This document shows, piece by piece, positions 26,225-35,103 of a DNA stretch of 64,000 nt. Positions within the stretch are counted from its first letter, which is position 1; each line of letters starts with the position of its first letter. Position numbers and translations under genes: made by a program. Source of the DNA: Candidatus Melainabacteria bacterium (lineage in GTDB: Bacteria; Cyanobacteriota; Vampirovibrionia; Gastranaerophilales; Gastranaerophilaceae); contig QHMH01000008.1 in the NCBI GenBank assembly GCA_003258795.1, forward strand, positions 62,001 through 126,000. Direction: 5' to 3'. Below the pieces are notes generated by a model, which was given only the letters and a program-made list of their open reading frames with translations, made no database searches and had not been told where the DNA came from.

Positions 26225-27310
26225 TTAGCCCCCTGCAAGTGCAAGTGGAGTATGCATTAGCACAAAATAAATTGATGCAGAAATTGCCATACAAATTGGA
26301 ATTGTACAAATCCATGCGGTAACGATATTTTTAACCATTCCCCATTTTACAGCAGATGCTTTAACCATACTACCAACACCAACAATCGCAGTTGAAATAA
26401 TATGAGTTGTACTTACAGGGAACCCGAAATGTGACGCTGTTAAAATAATACTTGCAGATGCAACTTCAACCGAAAAACCATGAATAGGCTTCATTTTTAT
26501 AACTTTAGAACTCATTGTTCTTATTATTTTCCATCCGCCAGTCATTGTTCCAGATGCAAGTGCAACTGCGCAAGTACAAATAACCCAAGTTGGAATAGTA
26601 AATGTCGTTTCGTGAATAACGCCGTAAGTCAAAAGTGATAAAGTTATAATACCCATTGTTTTTTGAGCATCATTTGAGCCATGGCTGAATGCAAGAAAAC
26701 CAGATGAAAATAATTGTAATTTTCTAAAAAGTTTATTAAGTGATTCAGGACGCATTTTGTGAAATATTTTTAAAAGAATAAATATCACAGAAAATCCAAC
26801 AACAAATCCTAAAATAGGTGAAACAACCATAGGAATAAGAATTTTATCAAGAACGGTGTGTAAGTTTACAATATCCACAGCAGGGTGAGAAATTCTAAAT
26901 GACGGCAATTTGATAATAAGTTCATAATGCTTATCCAAATTCATTGCAGCATGCGTGATAGAAGCTCCTAACAGTCCGCCGATTAGTGCATGTGATGAAC
27001 TTGAAGGTAATCCAAGAAGCCAAGTGAAAATATTCCAAAAAATAGCACCCAAAAGTGCTGCTAAAATAACCAACTGTGTTATATACTCTCCAGAAACCAT
27101 ACCCGCACCAATAGTTTGTGCAACGTGTGTTCCAAAAAATGCCCCTGTAAAATCCAAAACTGCAGCATAAAGTATTGCAACCCTCGGGCTTAACGCCTTT
27201 GTTGATATTACGGTAGCGATTGCATTTGCTGAATCGTGAAAACCGTTAATATATTCAAAAATATATGCAATTATTATAACTGATATTAAAAGTACTAATG
27301 CTATTGTCAT
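26225..27310 (-). CDS. pit: PiT family inorganic phosphate transporter
   Basis: 361 aa membrane protein with the two inverted PiT signatures: GFHDSANAIATVIST near residue 23 and FSHGSNDAQKTMGI near residue 215. About ten hydrophobic segments. It transports phosphate, probably as metal-phosphate, with H+ or Na+. The gene lies 4 bp after a DUF47/PhoU-like gene, the standard pit accessory pair in many bacteria. Confidence 0.94.
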   Translation of the reverse strand: MTIALVLLISVIIIAYIFEYINGFHDSANAIATVISTKALSPRVAILYAAVLDFTGAFFGTHVAQTIGAGMVSGEYITQLVILAALLGAIFWNIFTWLLGLPSSSSHALIGGLLGASITHAAMNLDKHYELIIKLPSFRISHPAVDIVNLHTVLDKILIPMVVSPILGFVVGFSVIFILLKIFHKMRPESLNKLFRKLQLFSSGFLAFSHGSNDAQKTMGIITLSLLTYGVIHETTFTIPTWVICTCAVALASGTMTGGWKIIRTMSSKVIKMKPIHGFSVEVASASIILTASHFGFPVSTTHIISTAIVGVGSMVKASAVKWGMVKNIVTAWICTIPICMAISASIYFVLMHTPLALAGG

Positions 27311-27314
27311 ATTC

Positions 27315-27947
27315 TTAACTATTCTTCAATGCAATGTTTAAAATTGCATCCGATACTCCATAACACTTGTTATTTGCAGCTTCGAGTATCTTGTAAATTT
27401 CTCTCAACTTAATAACTTCAAGTGCATCAAATTCTCCAGAAAATAGTTTTCCAAGGGCTCTGTAATGAATATCATCCCCTAAAATTTCTATTTCCTTCAT
27501 TACTTCTCTACTTTCTGTAATTTCTTTAGTTTTAGAAAGTGTTTTTAATAATGAAACAATCTTTGTTAATTCTTTTGTTGCCTTCAAAACTGCTTCTGTT
27601 TGTTGCAAAAGTTCTTCTGTGTGGTTACAAATGCAATAAACATTCATACTCAACATAGCTTGTGCAATCTTTTTAGAAATTTTACGAAGCATGCAAGCTA
27701 AAAGTTGTATATCTTCTCTATCAATAGGAGTTACAAATGTTGAATTCAAAAGAGCTATTGTTTCTCTTTCTATATTTGACCCCCTATGTTTTAATGCTCT
27801 TGCTTCAATAATTTTATCATCTGTTAAACCGTTAACAACTACATCGTTTAATAATTCCGCTAATTTGTTACAGTTTTGTGCAGCATCTTCAAAACAATCG
27901 TAAAACACTGTATTTTTAGGCGGTAAAATTTTTTCTAATATATTCAC
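27315..27947 (-). CDS. DUF47/PhoU-like pit accessory protein
   Basis: 210 aa all-helical protein of the DUF47 family (TIGR00153-like), whose members are encoded next to Pit transporters and are thought to regulate or assist them. Visible features include NCNKLAELLNDVV, FVTPIDREDIQLLA (conserved acidic Fe/Mn-binding type motif) and an acidic C-terminal helix. It is the first gene of the leftward operon down to the RNA methylase at 23602. Confidence 0.9.
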   Translation of the reverse strand: MNILEKILPPKNTVFYDCFEDAAQNCNKLAELLNDVVVNGLTDDKIIEARALKHRGSNIERETIALLNSTFVTPIDREDIQLLACMLRKISKKIAQAMLSMNVYCICNHTEELLQQTEAVLKATKELTKIVSLLKTLSKTKEITESREVMKEIEILGDDIHYRALGKLFSGEFDALEVIKLREIYKILEAANNKCYGVSDAILNIALKNS

Positions 27948-28040
27948 TTAATTCTCCTGTAGAACTTCCAACTTTGTTCAACTGGATTATATCGTAAAAT
28001 TATCAGTTTGTAACTCAAATTTTAATATTTTTTAACAATA

Positions 28041-29417
28041 TTATATTTTTGATGCGCCAACAGCTTTGTACAAACTTATTTGATCAATTTGACAATCTAT
28101 TTTACTGCTTGTAACAAGTTTTTTTACACTTATAAGATTTTCTCTTTTTTGCAATAAATCAAGATAAGAACTTACACCAGCATCATATTGAGATTGAGTA
28201 TAGCCAAAATCTTTTTCTTCCATTGCTAAAGTTCTTTTGTTTGTTAAATATTTCTCATTGTCAAGTTTTAACCCAGACAATGAGTCATTAACCTCTTTGA
28301 TAGCTGTTAAGTTAGTTTTGTAGTAATCTTGTAAAATTTGTTCATAACGAAGTTTGTTTATTTTTAAGTTTGCAATTTTAGATCCCCCAGAGAACAATTG
28401 CAACATTGCAGATCCTGCAAGTGCAGCAATAGTATTGTTCCAGTTCATAGAGGTGTTATTTGAGTCTGACAAAAATGTAAACAAGCCTATTATGTTTAGA
28501 TTTGGTAAAAATTCTTTTTTTGCCACTCTTACGTCAATTCCTGCTTTTTCAACCATTTTTTCAGCAACAAGATAATCTGGTCTTTGTGTGATTATTTGTG
28601 ATGAAATTTCTTTTGGAATAGGTTTTTCTTTTGTTATTTCATCGTATGAAATTCTTTTAAACTCTTCAATATTGTTTGGACTATCTCCAGTCAAAACGGC
28701 AAGGGAGTTTAAAAGAGCTATTCTATTTTTCTTTAAATCATACATGTCAGCTTTAGCTGAGGTTCTTGCTTTATCGGCTTTTGTCAAGTCTGCAGTTGAA
28801 ACGATTCCAACTTCGTTGCTCATTTTCATCAACTGATAAATGTTTTCTCTGTCTTTTATTAAATCTTGTTGTAGTTCAATTAGTTTATCGAGCTTAACTA
28901 TGTTGTAATAGGTAGAACCAACTGCACTTGCAATTGCAATATATGCAGCTCTTTCTCTTATCTTGTCTGCTTCATAAGCTTTCTTTGAACTTCTTGTTTT
29001 ATCTCTGTTTTTTAAAAATAAATCTATTTCATAATTAGCAAGTATTGGTACAGCAAAAGCTCCATCTGTAGAATTAACCCCTGGAAGCTTATACAAGATT
29101 GGAGAAACACCAACGCTCAAATTAGGAAGTTCTTTTGCAAGTTGAAGTCTTGTTCTTTGTTTTGATTCTTCTGTTTGTAGTGTTGTAATTTTTAAATCTT
29201 GATTATTTTCAAATGCTTTTAAAATGTATTCTGTCAAATAAGGGTCATCGTAATCTTCCCACCAGTCAAGATTTATATAATTCAATCTTACTGTACGTGC
29301 CTTTTGTGTTTTTGCTTCTTTTTTGCTGCTTGTTTTTACCTCCCCTTTGGCAAATGCAGGCAAAAAATTCATTCCCGTTAGACTTATTATAAGAAGTGTT
29401 GAAATAATCTTTTTCAT
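28041..29417 (-). CDS. TolC-family outer membrane efflux protein
   Basis: 458 aa. A signal peptide (MKKIISTLLIISLTGMNFLPAFAKG) with an AFA cleavage site and no lipobox is followed by two long coiled-coil/beta outer membrane factor repeats typical of TolC/OprM. Such proteins form the outer membrane channel for tripartite pumps. It is transcribed divergently from the marR-hlyD-emrB operon; with that membrane fusion protein and DHA2 transporter it would make a complete efflux machine. The shared 121-bp intergenic region suggests common MarR control. Confidence 0.92.
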   Translation of the reverse strand: MKKIISTLLIISLTGMNFLPAFAKGEVKTSSKKEAKTQKARTVRLNYINLDWWEDYDDPYLTEYILKAFENNQDLKITTLQTEESKQRTRLQLAKELPNLSVGVSPILYKLPGVNSTDGAFAVPILANYEIDLFLKNRDKTRSSKKAYEADKIRERAAYIAIASAVGSTYYNIVKLDKLIELQQDLIKDRENIYQLMKMSNEVGIVSTADLTKADKARTSAKADMYDLKKNRIALLNSLAVLTGDSPNNIEEFKRISYDEITKEKPIPKEISSQIITQRPDYLVAEKMVEKAGIDVRVAKKEFLPNLNIIGLFTFLSDSNNTSMNWNNTIAALAGSAMLQLFSGGSKIANLKINKLRYEQILQDYYKTNLTAIKEVNDSLSGLKLDNEKYLTNKRTLAMEEKDFGYTQSQYDAGVSSYLDLLQKRENLISVKKLVTSSKIDCQIDQISLYKAVGASKI

Positions 29418-29433
29418 TAGTTTTTCTCCTTAC

Positions 29434-29484
29434 TTGACATTTAATATAATGATATGCTAACATAAGTTTGTTGTAAATGCAACA
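29434..29484 (+). promoter_or_regulatory. promoter and probable MarR operator
   Basis: TTGACA (29434-29439), an 18-bp spacer and TAACAT (29458-29463) face marR. Directly after the -10 box is the palindrome TGTTG-TAAATG-CAACA (29469-29484), and more AACAAC-type half sites follow. The position at the expected transcription start suggests autorepression by the MarR protein. Binding is inferred. Confidence 0.55.
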
Positions 29485-29538
29485 TGTTTTAAAAACAACA
29501 CGTAACAAAAACAACATATTAACAAATAAAGGATTCTT

Positions 29539-30015
29539 ATGACAAATATTGATGAAATAATGAAAAAGAGTTATGTTGATAGTCTTTATTACAATGTGAG
29601 ATTGACTTCAAGATATTTAAAATTTTTGGGTATACAGTTGCTTGAAAAGCTAAATATAGATTTAGCTTTTGATGAATTTGTTGCTCTTGATATCCTTCAT
29701 AAGGATGGAGAGCTTTGTCAAAGAGATTTAGCAAAATTGATACTTAAGGACAGAGCAGGAACAGGTAGAATTGCATCTGAGCTTGAAAAAAGAGGTCTTA
29801 TTGATATAAATATCGAAAAAAGATGTAATAGATTGATAAAAAAAATGACAATTACCGAAGCGGGAAAGAAAATTTTAAATGAAAGCATTTCCAAATTAAA
29901 ACCTGTTCTTGATGGAATAAATGCAGATTGTGATATGGAAGAAGAGTCAAAATTGATAAACTCTTTAAAAGAGCTTCGTATAAAAATTGGAAAGATTTTA
30001 GAAACGCAGATATAG
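29539..30015 (+). CDS. MarR family transcriptional regulator
   Basis: 158 aa winged-helix protein. The recognition helix region GELCQRDLAKLILKDRAGTG precedes the wing (RRCNRLIKKMTITEAG). MarR proteins repress drug or fatty-acid efflux operons until a small ligand binds. It heads the operon with HlyD/EmrA and EmrB homologues 10 bp downstream and lies divergent from tolC. AAGGA lies before ATG 29539. Confidence 0.92.
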   Translation: MTNIDEIMKKSYVDSLYYNVRLTSRYLKFLGIQLLEKLNIDLAFDEFVALDILHKDGELCQRDLAKLILKDRAGTGRIASELEKRGLIDINIEKRCNRLIKKMTITEAGKKILNESISKLKPVLDGINADCDMEEESKLINSLKELRIKIGKILETQI

Positions 30016-30025
30016 GAGATGGATA

Positions 30026-31030
30026 ATGGCAGAAGAAAACAAAACAGAAGCTATTGAAGCTGATGAAAAAAAACAAGGGGTGAAAAAGAAAAGATATCTT
30101 GTTATCCTTATTAGTGTTGTTGCAACTTTATGTGCGGCTTTGTACCTTATGTATTCAATGAAGTTTGAATCAACGGATGATGCTTATGTGGAAAGTCACA
30201 TGGTTAGGGTTGCACCAAAAGTTTCTGGTCAAATTGTTGAAGTTTATATAAATGATAACCAAAAGATTAAAGAAGGCGATTTGGTTGCAAAAATTGATGA
30301 CACTGATTACAAAGTAAAACTTGCACAAGCTGATGCAAATTATCAAAGAGCTTTATTTAATCAAAATGTTGCAAAAGCAAATTACAATGCCTCACAATCT
30401 GAAATTCAACTTGCAAAAACAGACTTAGAAAGATACAAAAAGCTTTATGAAGCTGGAGCTGTATCAAAGCAGGTTTACGATTCAGCACAAACAAAACTTG
30501 ATAATGTTATGGCAAAACACACAAGTGCGGAGCAGGCAATTTTTTCAAAAGAAGAAAACAAAGTTGCCGATGCTGATTTAAAGGCATTGAAAGCTTTGAG
30601 AGATCAAGCTGAACTTAATTTAAGTTATACAAAGATAAAAGCACCACAAGACGGAACAGTTACAAACAAAAATGTTGAAAAAGGTGCTTATGTGCAAGTG
30701 GGACAATCTTTATTTGTTCTTGTACCGCAAGAAGTTTGGGTTGTTGCAAACTTTAAAGAAAGTCAAGTTGGACATATGCGTTCTGGACAAGAAGTTGAAA
30801 TAAAAGTAGATGCTTATAAAGATAAAGTTTTTAAAGGAAAAGTTGACAGTATTCAAAGAGCATCTGGGGCAAAATCAAGTTTGTTCCCGCCTGAAAATGC
30901 AGTTGGTTCTTTCGTAAAAATTGTTCAAAGAATCCCTGTAAAAATTGTATTCACGGAAAAAATTGATCCAGAAGTTTACAATATTGTTTCAGGAATGTCT
31001 GTTGTACCAAAGGTTAGAGTAAGAAAATAA
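30026..31030 (+). CDS. HlyD/EmrA-type membrane fusion protein
   Basis: 334 aa periplasmic adaptor. One N-terminal membrane segment (about residues 24-44) is preceded by a Lys-rich cytoplasmic tail. The biotinyl-lipoyl halves (VRVAPKVSGQIVEVYINDNQ and IKAPQDGTVTNKNVEKGAYV) flank an alpha-helical hairpin, and a C-terminal beta barrel follows. It links the DHA2 pump encoded 1 bp downstream to the TolC channel encoded divergently. The EmrA subfamily is indicated by the pairing with EmrB. Confidence 0.93.
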   Translation: MAEENKTEAIEADEKKQGVKKKRYLVILISVVATLCAALYLMYSMKFESTDDAYVESHMVRVAPKVSGQIVEVYINDNQKIKEGDLVAKIDDTDYKVKLAQADANYQRALFNQNVAKANYNASQSEIQLAKTDLERYKKLYEAGAVSKQVYDSAQTKLDNVMAKHTSAEQAIFSKEENKVADADLKALKALRDQAELNLSYTKIKAPQDGTVTNKNVEKGAYVQVGQSLFVLVPQEVWVVANFKESQVGHMRSGQEVEIKVDAYKDKVFKGKVDSIQRASGAKSSLFPPENAVGSFVKIVQRIPVKIVFTEKIDPEVYNIVSGMSVVPKVRVRK

Positions 31031-31031
31031 G

Positions 31032-32609
31032 ATGAGTGAAGCGGTAGAAATAACGGCAGAAGAATGGAAACCCAAAAATGGTCCTTGGCTTATTGCCTTG
31101 CCAACGATATGTGCAGCGTTTATGTTTGTACTTGATGAAACAATTGCAAACGTTGCATTATCGCATATGGCTGGAACTTTTTCAGTAAGCAGAGAAGAAT
31201 CTTTATGGATTTTGACATTTTACTTGGTTGCAAGTGGGGTAACAATTCCTGCTGTTGATTTCTTTTGTAAATTATTTGGAAGAAAAAATTTTTTCATATT
31301 AAGTATTATAATTTTTACAGCGGCATCATTTGCTTGTGGACTTGCAAATTCACTATCTATGATGATATGTGCAAGAATTTTTCAAGGTATAGGTGGTGGC
31401 GGTTTGCTTCCTATTGGGCAAGCAGTTTTATTGGAAGCCTTTCCAAAGAATGAGCGTGGAAAGGCCATGGCAACGTTTGGACTTGTTGTTGTTATGGCAC
31501 CTATTATTGGTCCGGTTATTGGGGGATGGATTACCGATAATTGGGATTGGCCCTGGATTTTCTTTATAAATGTTCCTATAGGTATTTTGACCGTATTTTT
31601 AACTAAAATTTTCTTGGAGGATCCCCCTTATGCAAGAAGACAAAAAAATGTTAAAGTTGACTATTTAGGATTATTTCTTCTTGTTACGTGGATGGTTTCA
31701 CTTCAAGTAATTCTTGATAAGGGTAATAATAAGGATTGGTTTGCATCTCCTTTTATATTTAGATTATCGCTTGTTTTTGTTCTTGCGTTTTTATTGTTCT
31801 TGATTTCTCAAATCAAAAGAAAAAATACGTTAATCGATTTGAGTATTTGTAAAGATAAAAACTTTACGTTAGGGACATTCGTTCAAGTAATAATAATGGG
31901 GGTTATGCTTGCATCTCTTGCTATTTTACCTCAATTCTTACAATCTTTGATGGGATATACTGCATTCTTAAGTGGACTTTCGGTTATGCCGAGAGGATTG
32001 GGAGCATTGATTGCGTTGGGACTTTCTGGGTATTTGTCTACTAAAATAGACAATAGGCTTTTAGCTGTTTGGGGCTTAATTTGTATTGGTACTGGTGGTT
32101 TGATGTTAGGATTTCTAAACCTTCAAATTTCGCCAATGAATATTGCTATTCCAAACTTTATTTTCGGATTAGGAATGGGGTTTGCAATGATGCCTTTGGT
32201 TTCTTTGTCAGTAATAACACTTAAAAACTCGCAAATGACGAATGCAAGTGGGGTTCAAAATCTTTTGAAAAATATTGGTGGTGCAATTGGTACATCTATT
32301 GTATCTACAATTATTTCAAGAATGTCACAAGTTCATCAAGCTTATGCGATAAGGACATTAACGGATACAAATCCCATATTTCAGACAAAACTTGCGGCAA
32401 CGATGGGTGCGCTATCTCAACATGTTGATTCAGTTACGGCTCATTATATGGCACAGTATAGCATTTATGGAGAATTGGTTAAACAATCAACGTTGTGGGG
32501 CTTTATTGAGGCTTTCAGAATAGTTGGTTTGGTAGCATTTCTTGTTATTCCTTTGGTATTCCTTTTGCAGAAAATAGATTTTTCAAAAAATAGCGAAAGT
32601 GAGGCTTAA
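31032..32609 (+). CDS. DHA2-family MFS efflux transporter (EmrB/QacA type)
   Basis: 525 aa, 14 predicted transmembrane helices. Motifs include LDETIANVALSHMA in helix 1 (DHA2 motif), GRKN-type motif A (KLFGRKN) and motif C-like APIIGPVIGGWI in helix 5. It expels hydrophobic compounds by proton antiport; with the fusion protein upstream and TolC it would work across both membranes. Its close neighbours downstream are an acyl-ACP thioesterase and a phosphopantetheinyl transferase, so fatty acids or a lipid product are possible substrates (inference). Confidence 0.92.
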   Translation: MSEAVEITAEEWKPKNGPWLIALPTICAAFMFVLDETIANVALSHMAGTFSVSREESLWILTFYLVASGVTIPAVDFFCKLFGRKNFFILSIIIFTAASFACGLANSLSMMICARIFQGIGGGGLLPIGQAVLLEAFPKNERGKAMATFGLVVVMAPIIGPVIGGWITDNWDWPWIFFINVPIGILTVFLTKIFLEDPPYARRQKNVKVDYLGLFLLVTWMVSLQVILDKGNNKDWFASPFIFRLSLVFVLAFLLFLISQIKRKNTLIDLSICKDKNFTLGTFVQVIIMGVMLASLAILPQFLQSLMGYTAFLSGLSVMPRGLGALIALGLSGYLSTKIDNRLLAVWGLICIGTGGLMLGFLNLQISPMNIAIPNFIFGLGMGFAMMPLVSLSVITLKNSQMTNASGVQNLLKNIGGAIGTSIVSTIISRMSQVHQAYAIRTLTDTNPIFQTKLAATMGALSQHVDSVTAHYMAQYSIYGELVKQSTLWGFIEAFRIVGLVAFLVIPLVFLLQKIDFSKNSESEA

Positions 32610-32610
32610 T

Positions 32611-33342
32611 ATGCCAGAATTTGTTCAAGAGTATCCAATTAGATTGGGAAATGTAGCTGCAAATTATAAAGCAAAAAAAGACACTATTTTAGCGGATTTT
32701 CAAGAATGTTTTGCAACTTTCTGTGCTGACAATAAAATCGCGGCATACGATGTCATAAAAGATAATTTGATATGGGTAGTATCAAACATAAATGTCCAAT
32801 TTTTTGATGAGCTTCCATTATGGAGAGAAAAGCTTCGTGTAAAAATTTGGGTATCCGAAGTAAAAAAATTACGAGCATATCTTGATTTCAGAGTTTATCA
32901 TAACGAGGATTTGGTTGCAGAAGGTGATAGTTGTTTCTTTTTGCTTGATGCAACGACAAGACGACCTAAGCCTATTGATAAGGTTATTGAACCATTGGGG
33001 CTTGTTAATAAGCGTGTTTTTGAAAATCATGATAGAAGAGAGTTATTCGATTTTAAAGATAAAGTATGTGAAAATGATTTAACTGTTAATTTTAATGATT
33101 TAGATTTCAACGGACATGTTAATAATTTATCTTATGTTTCTTGGGCCTATGCAAGTGTTCCAGAAGAATTTTTAAATGATTATGATGTTGAAAATGTTTC
33201 AATACATTTTTTAAAAGAGTGTTTTTATAGAGATAGAATTAAAGTTGTTTTTTATAAAAAAGATAATAAATTGAAGTTTGAAATATTAAAAAATTCTTCT
33301 TTAGTTTGTCAAATCGATATGATTGCAAAAAAATATAAATAG
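32611..33342 (+). CDS. acyl-ACP thioesterase (FatA/FatB-like, double hotdog)
   Basis: 243 aa. Two hotdog domains: the N-terminal half contains WVVSNINVQFFDELPLW and the C-terminal half NDLDFNGHVNNLSYVSWA, where the D-x-N-x-H pattern fits the catalytic Asn/His of bacterial FatA-like thioesterases. The enzyme releases free fatty acids from acyl carrier protein. ATG 32611 overlaps the region of the emrB stop (TAATATG) and has GTGAGG upstream; GTG 32599 is part of that site. Close linkage to a MarR-controlled pump suggests export of the released fatty acid. Confidence 0.87.
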   Translation: MPEFVQEYPIRLGNVAANYKAKKDTILADFQECFATFCADNKIAAYDVIKDNLIWVVSNINVQFFDELPLWREKLRVKIWVSEVKKLRAYLDFRVYHNEDLVAEGDSCFFLLDATTRRPKPIDKVIEPLGLVNKRVFENHDRRELFDFKDKVCENDLTVNFNDLDFNGHVNNLSYVSWAYASVPEEFLNDYDVENVSIHFLKECFYRDRIKVVFYKKDNKLKFEILKNSSLVCQIDMIAKKYK

Positions 33343-33374
33343 TTTTTATTTTGTGCTTTTGCTAAAATTTTCTT

Positions 33375-33908
33375 ATGGAAATTTATTTTTTAAAAATTGA
33401 TAGTATTGATGTCGAAAAACTTGAAATCGAAAATAAGTACAGTTGTAAAAAGCGTAATATTGAATATAATTTGGGACGGTATCTGGTAAAATTGATTGCG
33501 AAGAGTGTCTATAATTTGGATAATACGGAAATTGTAGACGAAAAGAAACCATATTTTAAGTATTCGAATTTGAATTTTAGCATTTCTCATTCTGACAAAA
33601 TTATTGGAGTTGCTTTTTCAGAGGACATTTTAGGTTTAGATATAGAAAAAGTAAAACAAAGAAACTATACAGAAATCGCAAAACGTATGCATTTTGACTG
33701 TAACAATCTGAAAGAGTTTTATAAATGTTGGACATGCTTTGAAGCAAGGTATAAAAGTAAAAAGAATGATTGTTTATCTTTTGAATATGAAGATTATATT
33801 TGTTCAGTATCAAAGGATGAAACTGATAATGTAAATGTGTTTTTAGTAAAGTTTTCAAATGATAAAATTTTATTAACCAATTGGGCAATTAAAAATTTTA
33901 TACTTTAA
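33375..33908 (+). CDS. 4'-phosphopantetheinyl transferase, Sfp-like
   Basis: 177 aa, shorter than Sfp (~224 aa). Family motifs are NFSISHSDK, LGLDIEKVK (metal-binding Asp and Glu) and WTCFEARYK, in which the usual Lys of WxxKEA is Phe. Such enzymes transfer the phosphopantetheine arm from CoA to carrier proteins. It lies 32 bp after the thioesterase and may be part of the same operon. The motif 3 change could affect activity or just reflect divergence. Confidence 0.8.
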   Translation: MEIYFLKIDSIDVEKLEIENKYSCKKRNIEYNLGRYLVKLIAKSVYNLDNTEIVDEKKPYFKYSNLNFSISHSDKIIGVAFSEDILGLDIEKVKQRNYTEIAKRMHFDCNNLKEFYKCWTCFEARYKSKKNDCLSFEYEDYICSVSKDETDNVNVFLVKFSNDKILLTNWAIKNFIL

Positions 33909-33971
33909 CTTTTGATATTTTTATAGTAATATTAGGAAGATTTAATGATAAGCCTTGAAAGGGGAGATTTT

Positions 33972-34427
33972 ATGAAAAACTTAAAAAAAGCAATGTTAGT
34001 TGTGGCAATGTCTGTATTGGTATTTGGTGCAAATAATTTTGCAATGGCAGACACTCAAAAAATTGCAGTAGTTAATGTTCCTGCTGTAGTAGAAGCATCA
34101 TCACAAGTTCAAGCATTGAGAAAAGAACAACAAGTAAAGATGAAAGAACTTCAAAAATGGTTAGAAGTTGTAAAATCTGATGTCGATAAACAAAAAACAA
34201 AAGAAGGTAAAGAAACTCTTATAAAAAAATATGACACTGAATTTGCTAAAAAGCAAGAAGCTATAAGAGCTGACTATACAAAGAAATTGCAAGCTATTGA
34301 CAAAAATATCTCAACAGTGATTGCAGCAGAAGCAAAAGCTCAAGGTTTTGATATTGTTTTGGCAAAAGGCGTAGTATTATATGGTGGTGTTGATATAACA
34401 TCTGCTGTATCTAAAAAAGTAAAATAG
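33972..34427 (+). CDS. OmpH/Skp-family periplasmic chaperone
   Basis: 151 aa. A signal peptide (MKNLKKAMLVVAMSVLVFG, cut after AMA) is followed by IAVVNVPAVVEASSQVQALR, a Lys/Gln-rich coiled-coil hairpin and a C-terminal strand (FDIVLAKGVVLYGG). This is the Skp/OmpH pattern, which holds unfolded outer membrane proteins. ATG 33972 has GGGGAG at good spacing; the in-frame ATG 33945 would bury the signal peptide. A strong terminator follows. Confidence 0.88.
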   Translation: MKNLKKAMLVVAMSVLVFGANNFAMADTQKIAVVNVPAVVEASSQVQALRKEQQVKMKELQKWLEVVKSDVDKQKTKEGKETLIKKYDTEFAKKQEAIRADYTKKLQAIDKNISTVIAAEAKAQGFDIVLAKGVVLYGGVDITSAVSKKVK

Positions 34428-34442
34428 ATTATTTTCAAAAGG

Positions 34443-34481
34443 AAGCGCCCTGTTATTTTAATACAGGGCGCTTTCTTTTTT
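34443..34481 (+). terminator. terminator of the ompH-like gene
   Basis: AAGCGCCCTGT, a 9-nt loop and ACAGGGCGCTT, followed by TCTTTTTT, 15 bp after the stop codon. Confidence 0.92.
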
Positions 34482-34571
34482 GGCATGGTTGTTAAAAATA
34501 AACTTATTAAAAATCTGAAAACCTTTGATTTTAGATGAAAAGACACCAAAAATAAAATTATACTTATGTTC

Positions 34572-34613
34572 AATAGACAATAGGGTTGTCAGTATGGTAC
34601 AATTGTCTATTAT
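34572..34613 (+). promoter_or_regulatory. promoter framed by a 10-bp inverted repeat
   Basis: AATAGACAAT (34572-34581) and ATTGTCTATT (34602-34611) are perfect inverted arms 20 bp apart. Between and across them lie TTGTCA (34586) and TATTAT (34608) with a 16-bp spacer. A repressor covering the promoter of the next gene is plausible. Confidence 0.5.
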
Positions 34614-34629
34614 TTGAAGGGTTTGATTT

Positions 34630-34872
34630 ATGAAGATCAAGAAAAGCTTTGAAGAAAAGTTTTTAGAAATTATATTTCCTTTGGGAATAGTTTTTGAAAT
34701 TATATTATTGTTTATTATTGGAATGCAAATTTCTCGTATATCATCTTATATGAAAGAACATCATATTACGATGAAACAGGCTGTAAAATATGTCATAACA
34801 CAAGAAAGAACACCTATAAATAATTCAAGGGTAGAAAAGAACAAAGGGATTATTATAAATTCTGAGCAATAA
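34630..34872 (+). CDS. small single-pass membrane protein, unknown
   Basis: 80 aa. A basic N-terminus (MKIKKSFEEKF) precedes one hydrophobic helix at about residues 13-34 (IIFPLGIVFEIILLFIIG). A soluble tail follows, with MKEHHITMKQAVKYV and a polar C-terminus. GAAGGG lies before ATG 34630. It stands alone between the ompH-like gene and the flavoprotein gene, with its own candidate promoter. I do not recognise it. Confidence 0.65.
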   Translation: MKIKKSFEEKFLEIIFPLGIVFEIILLFIIGMQISRISSYMKEHHITMKQAVKYVITQERTPINNSRVEKNKGIIINSEQ

Positions 34873-34879
34873 GAAAATG

Positions 34880-34954
34880 TTGAAAAATATTAACAAGATA
34901 ATTTCTTTATTGTATGAAATTTATACATTTTTAATATTCTTTAATATTTTTCAA
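34880..34954. repeat. 14-bp perfect inverted repeat with 47-bp spacer
   Basis: TTGAAAAATATTAA at 34880-34893 is exactly repeated in inverse at 34941-34954. It lies in the 231-bp gap before the flavoprotein gene; otherwise only AT-rich sequence and one promoter-like site are seen there. Confidence 0.5.
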
Positions 34955-34961
34955 TAAAATC

Positions 34962-34990
34962 TTGACTGATAGTTACTATTAGGTTTTAAA
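34962..34990 (+). promoter_or_regulatory. promoter-like site before flavoprotein gene
   Basis: TTGACT, a 17-bp spacer and TTTAAA, about 110 bp before the flavoprotein start. The -10 box is weak. Confidence 0.35.
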
Positions 34991-35103
34991 ATGTTAAAAT
35001 AGATAGAAGAAACTTTTAATACTTTAATAACTGGAACAATCTCATTATTAGGTAAAAAAGTTTTTTTACTAAATCATTTTTAAGTTCAGGAAAGGATTTT
35101 AAT

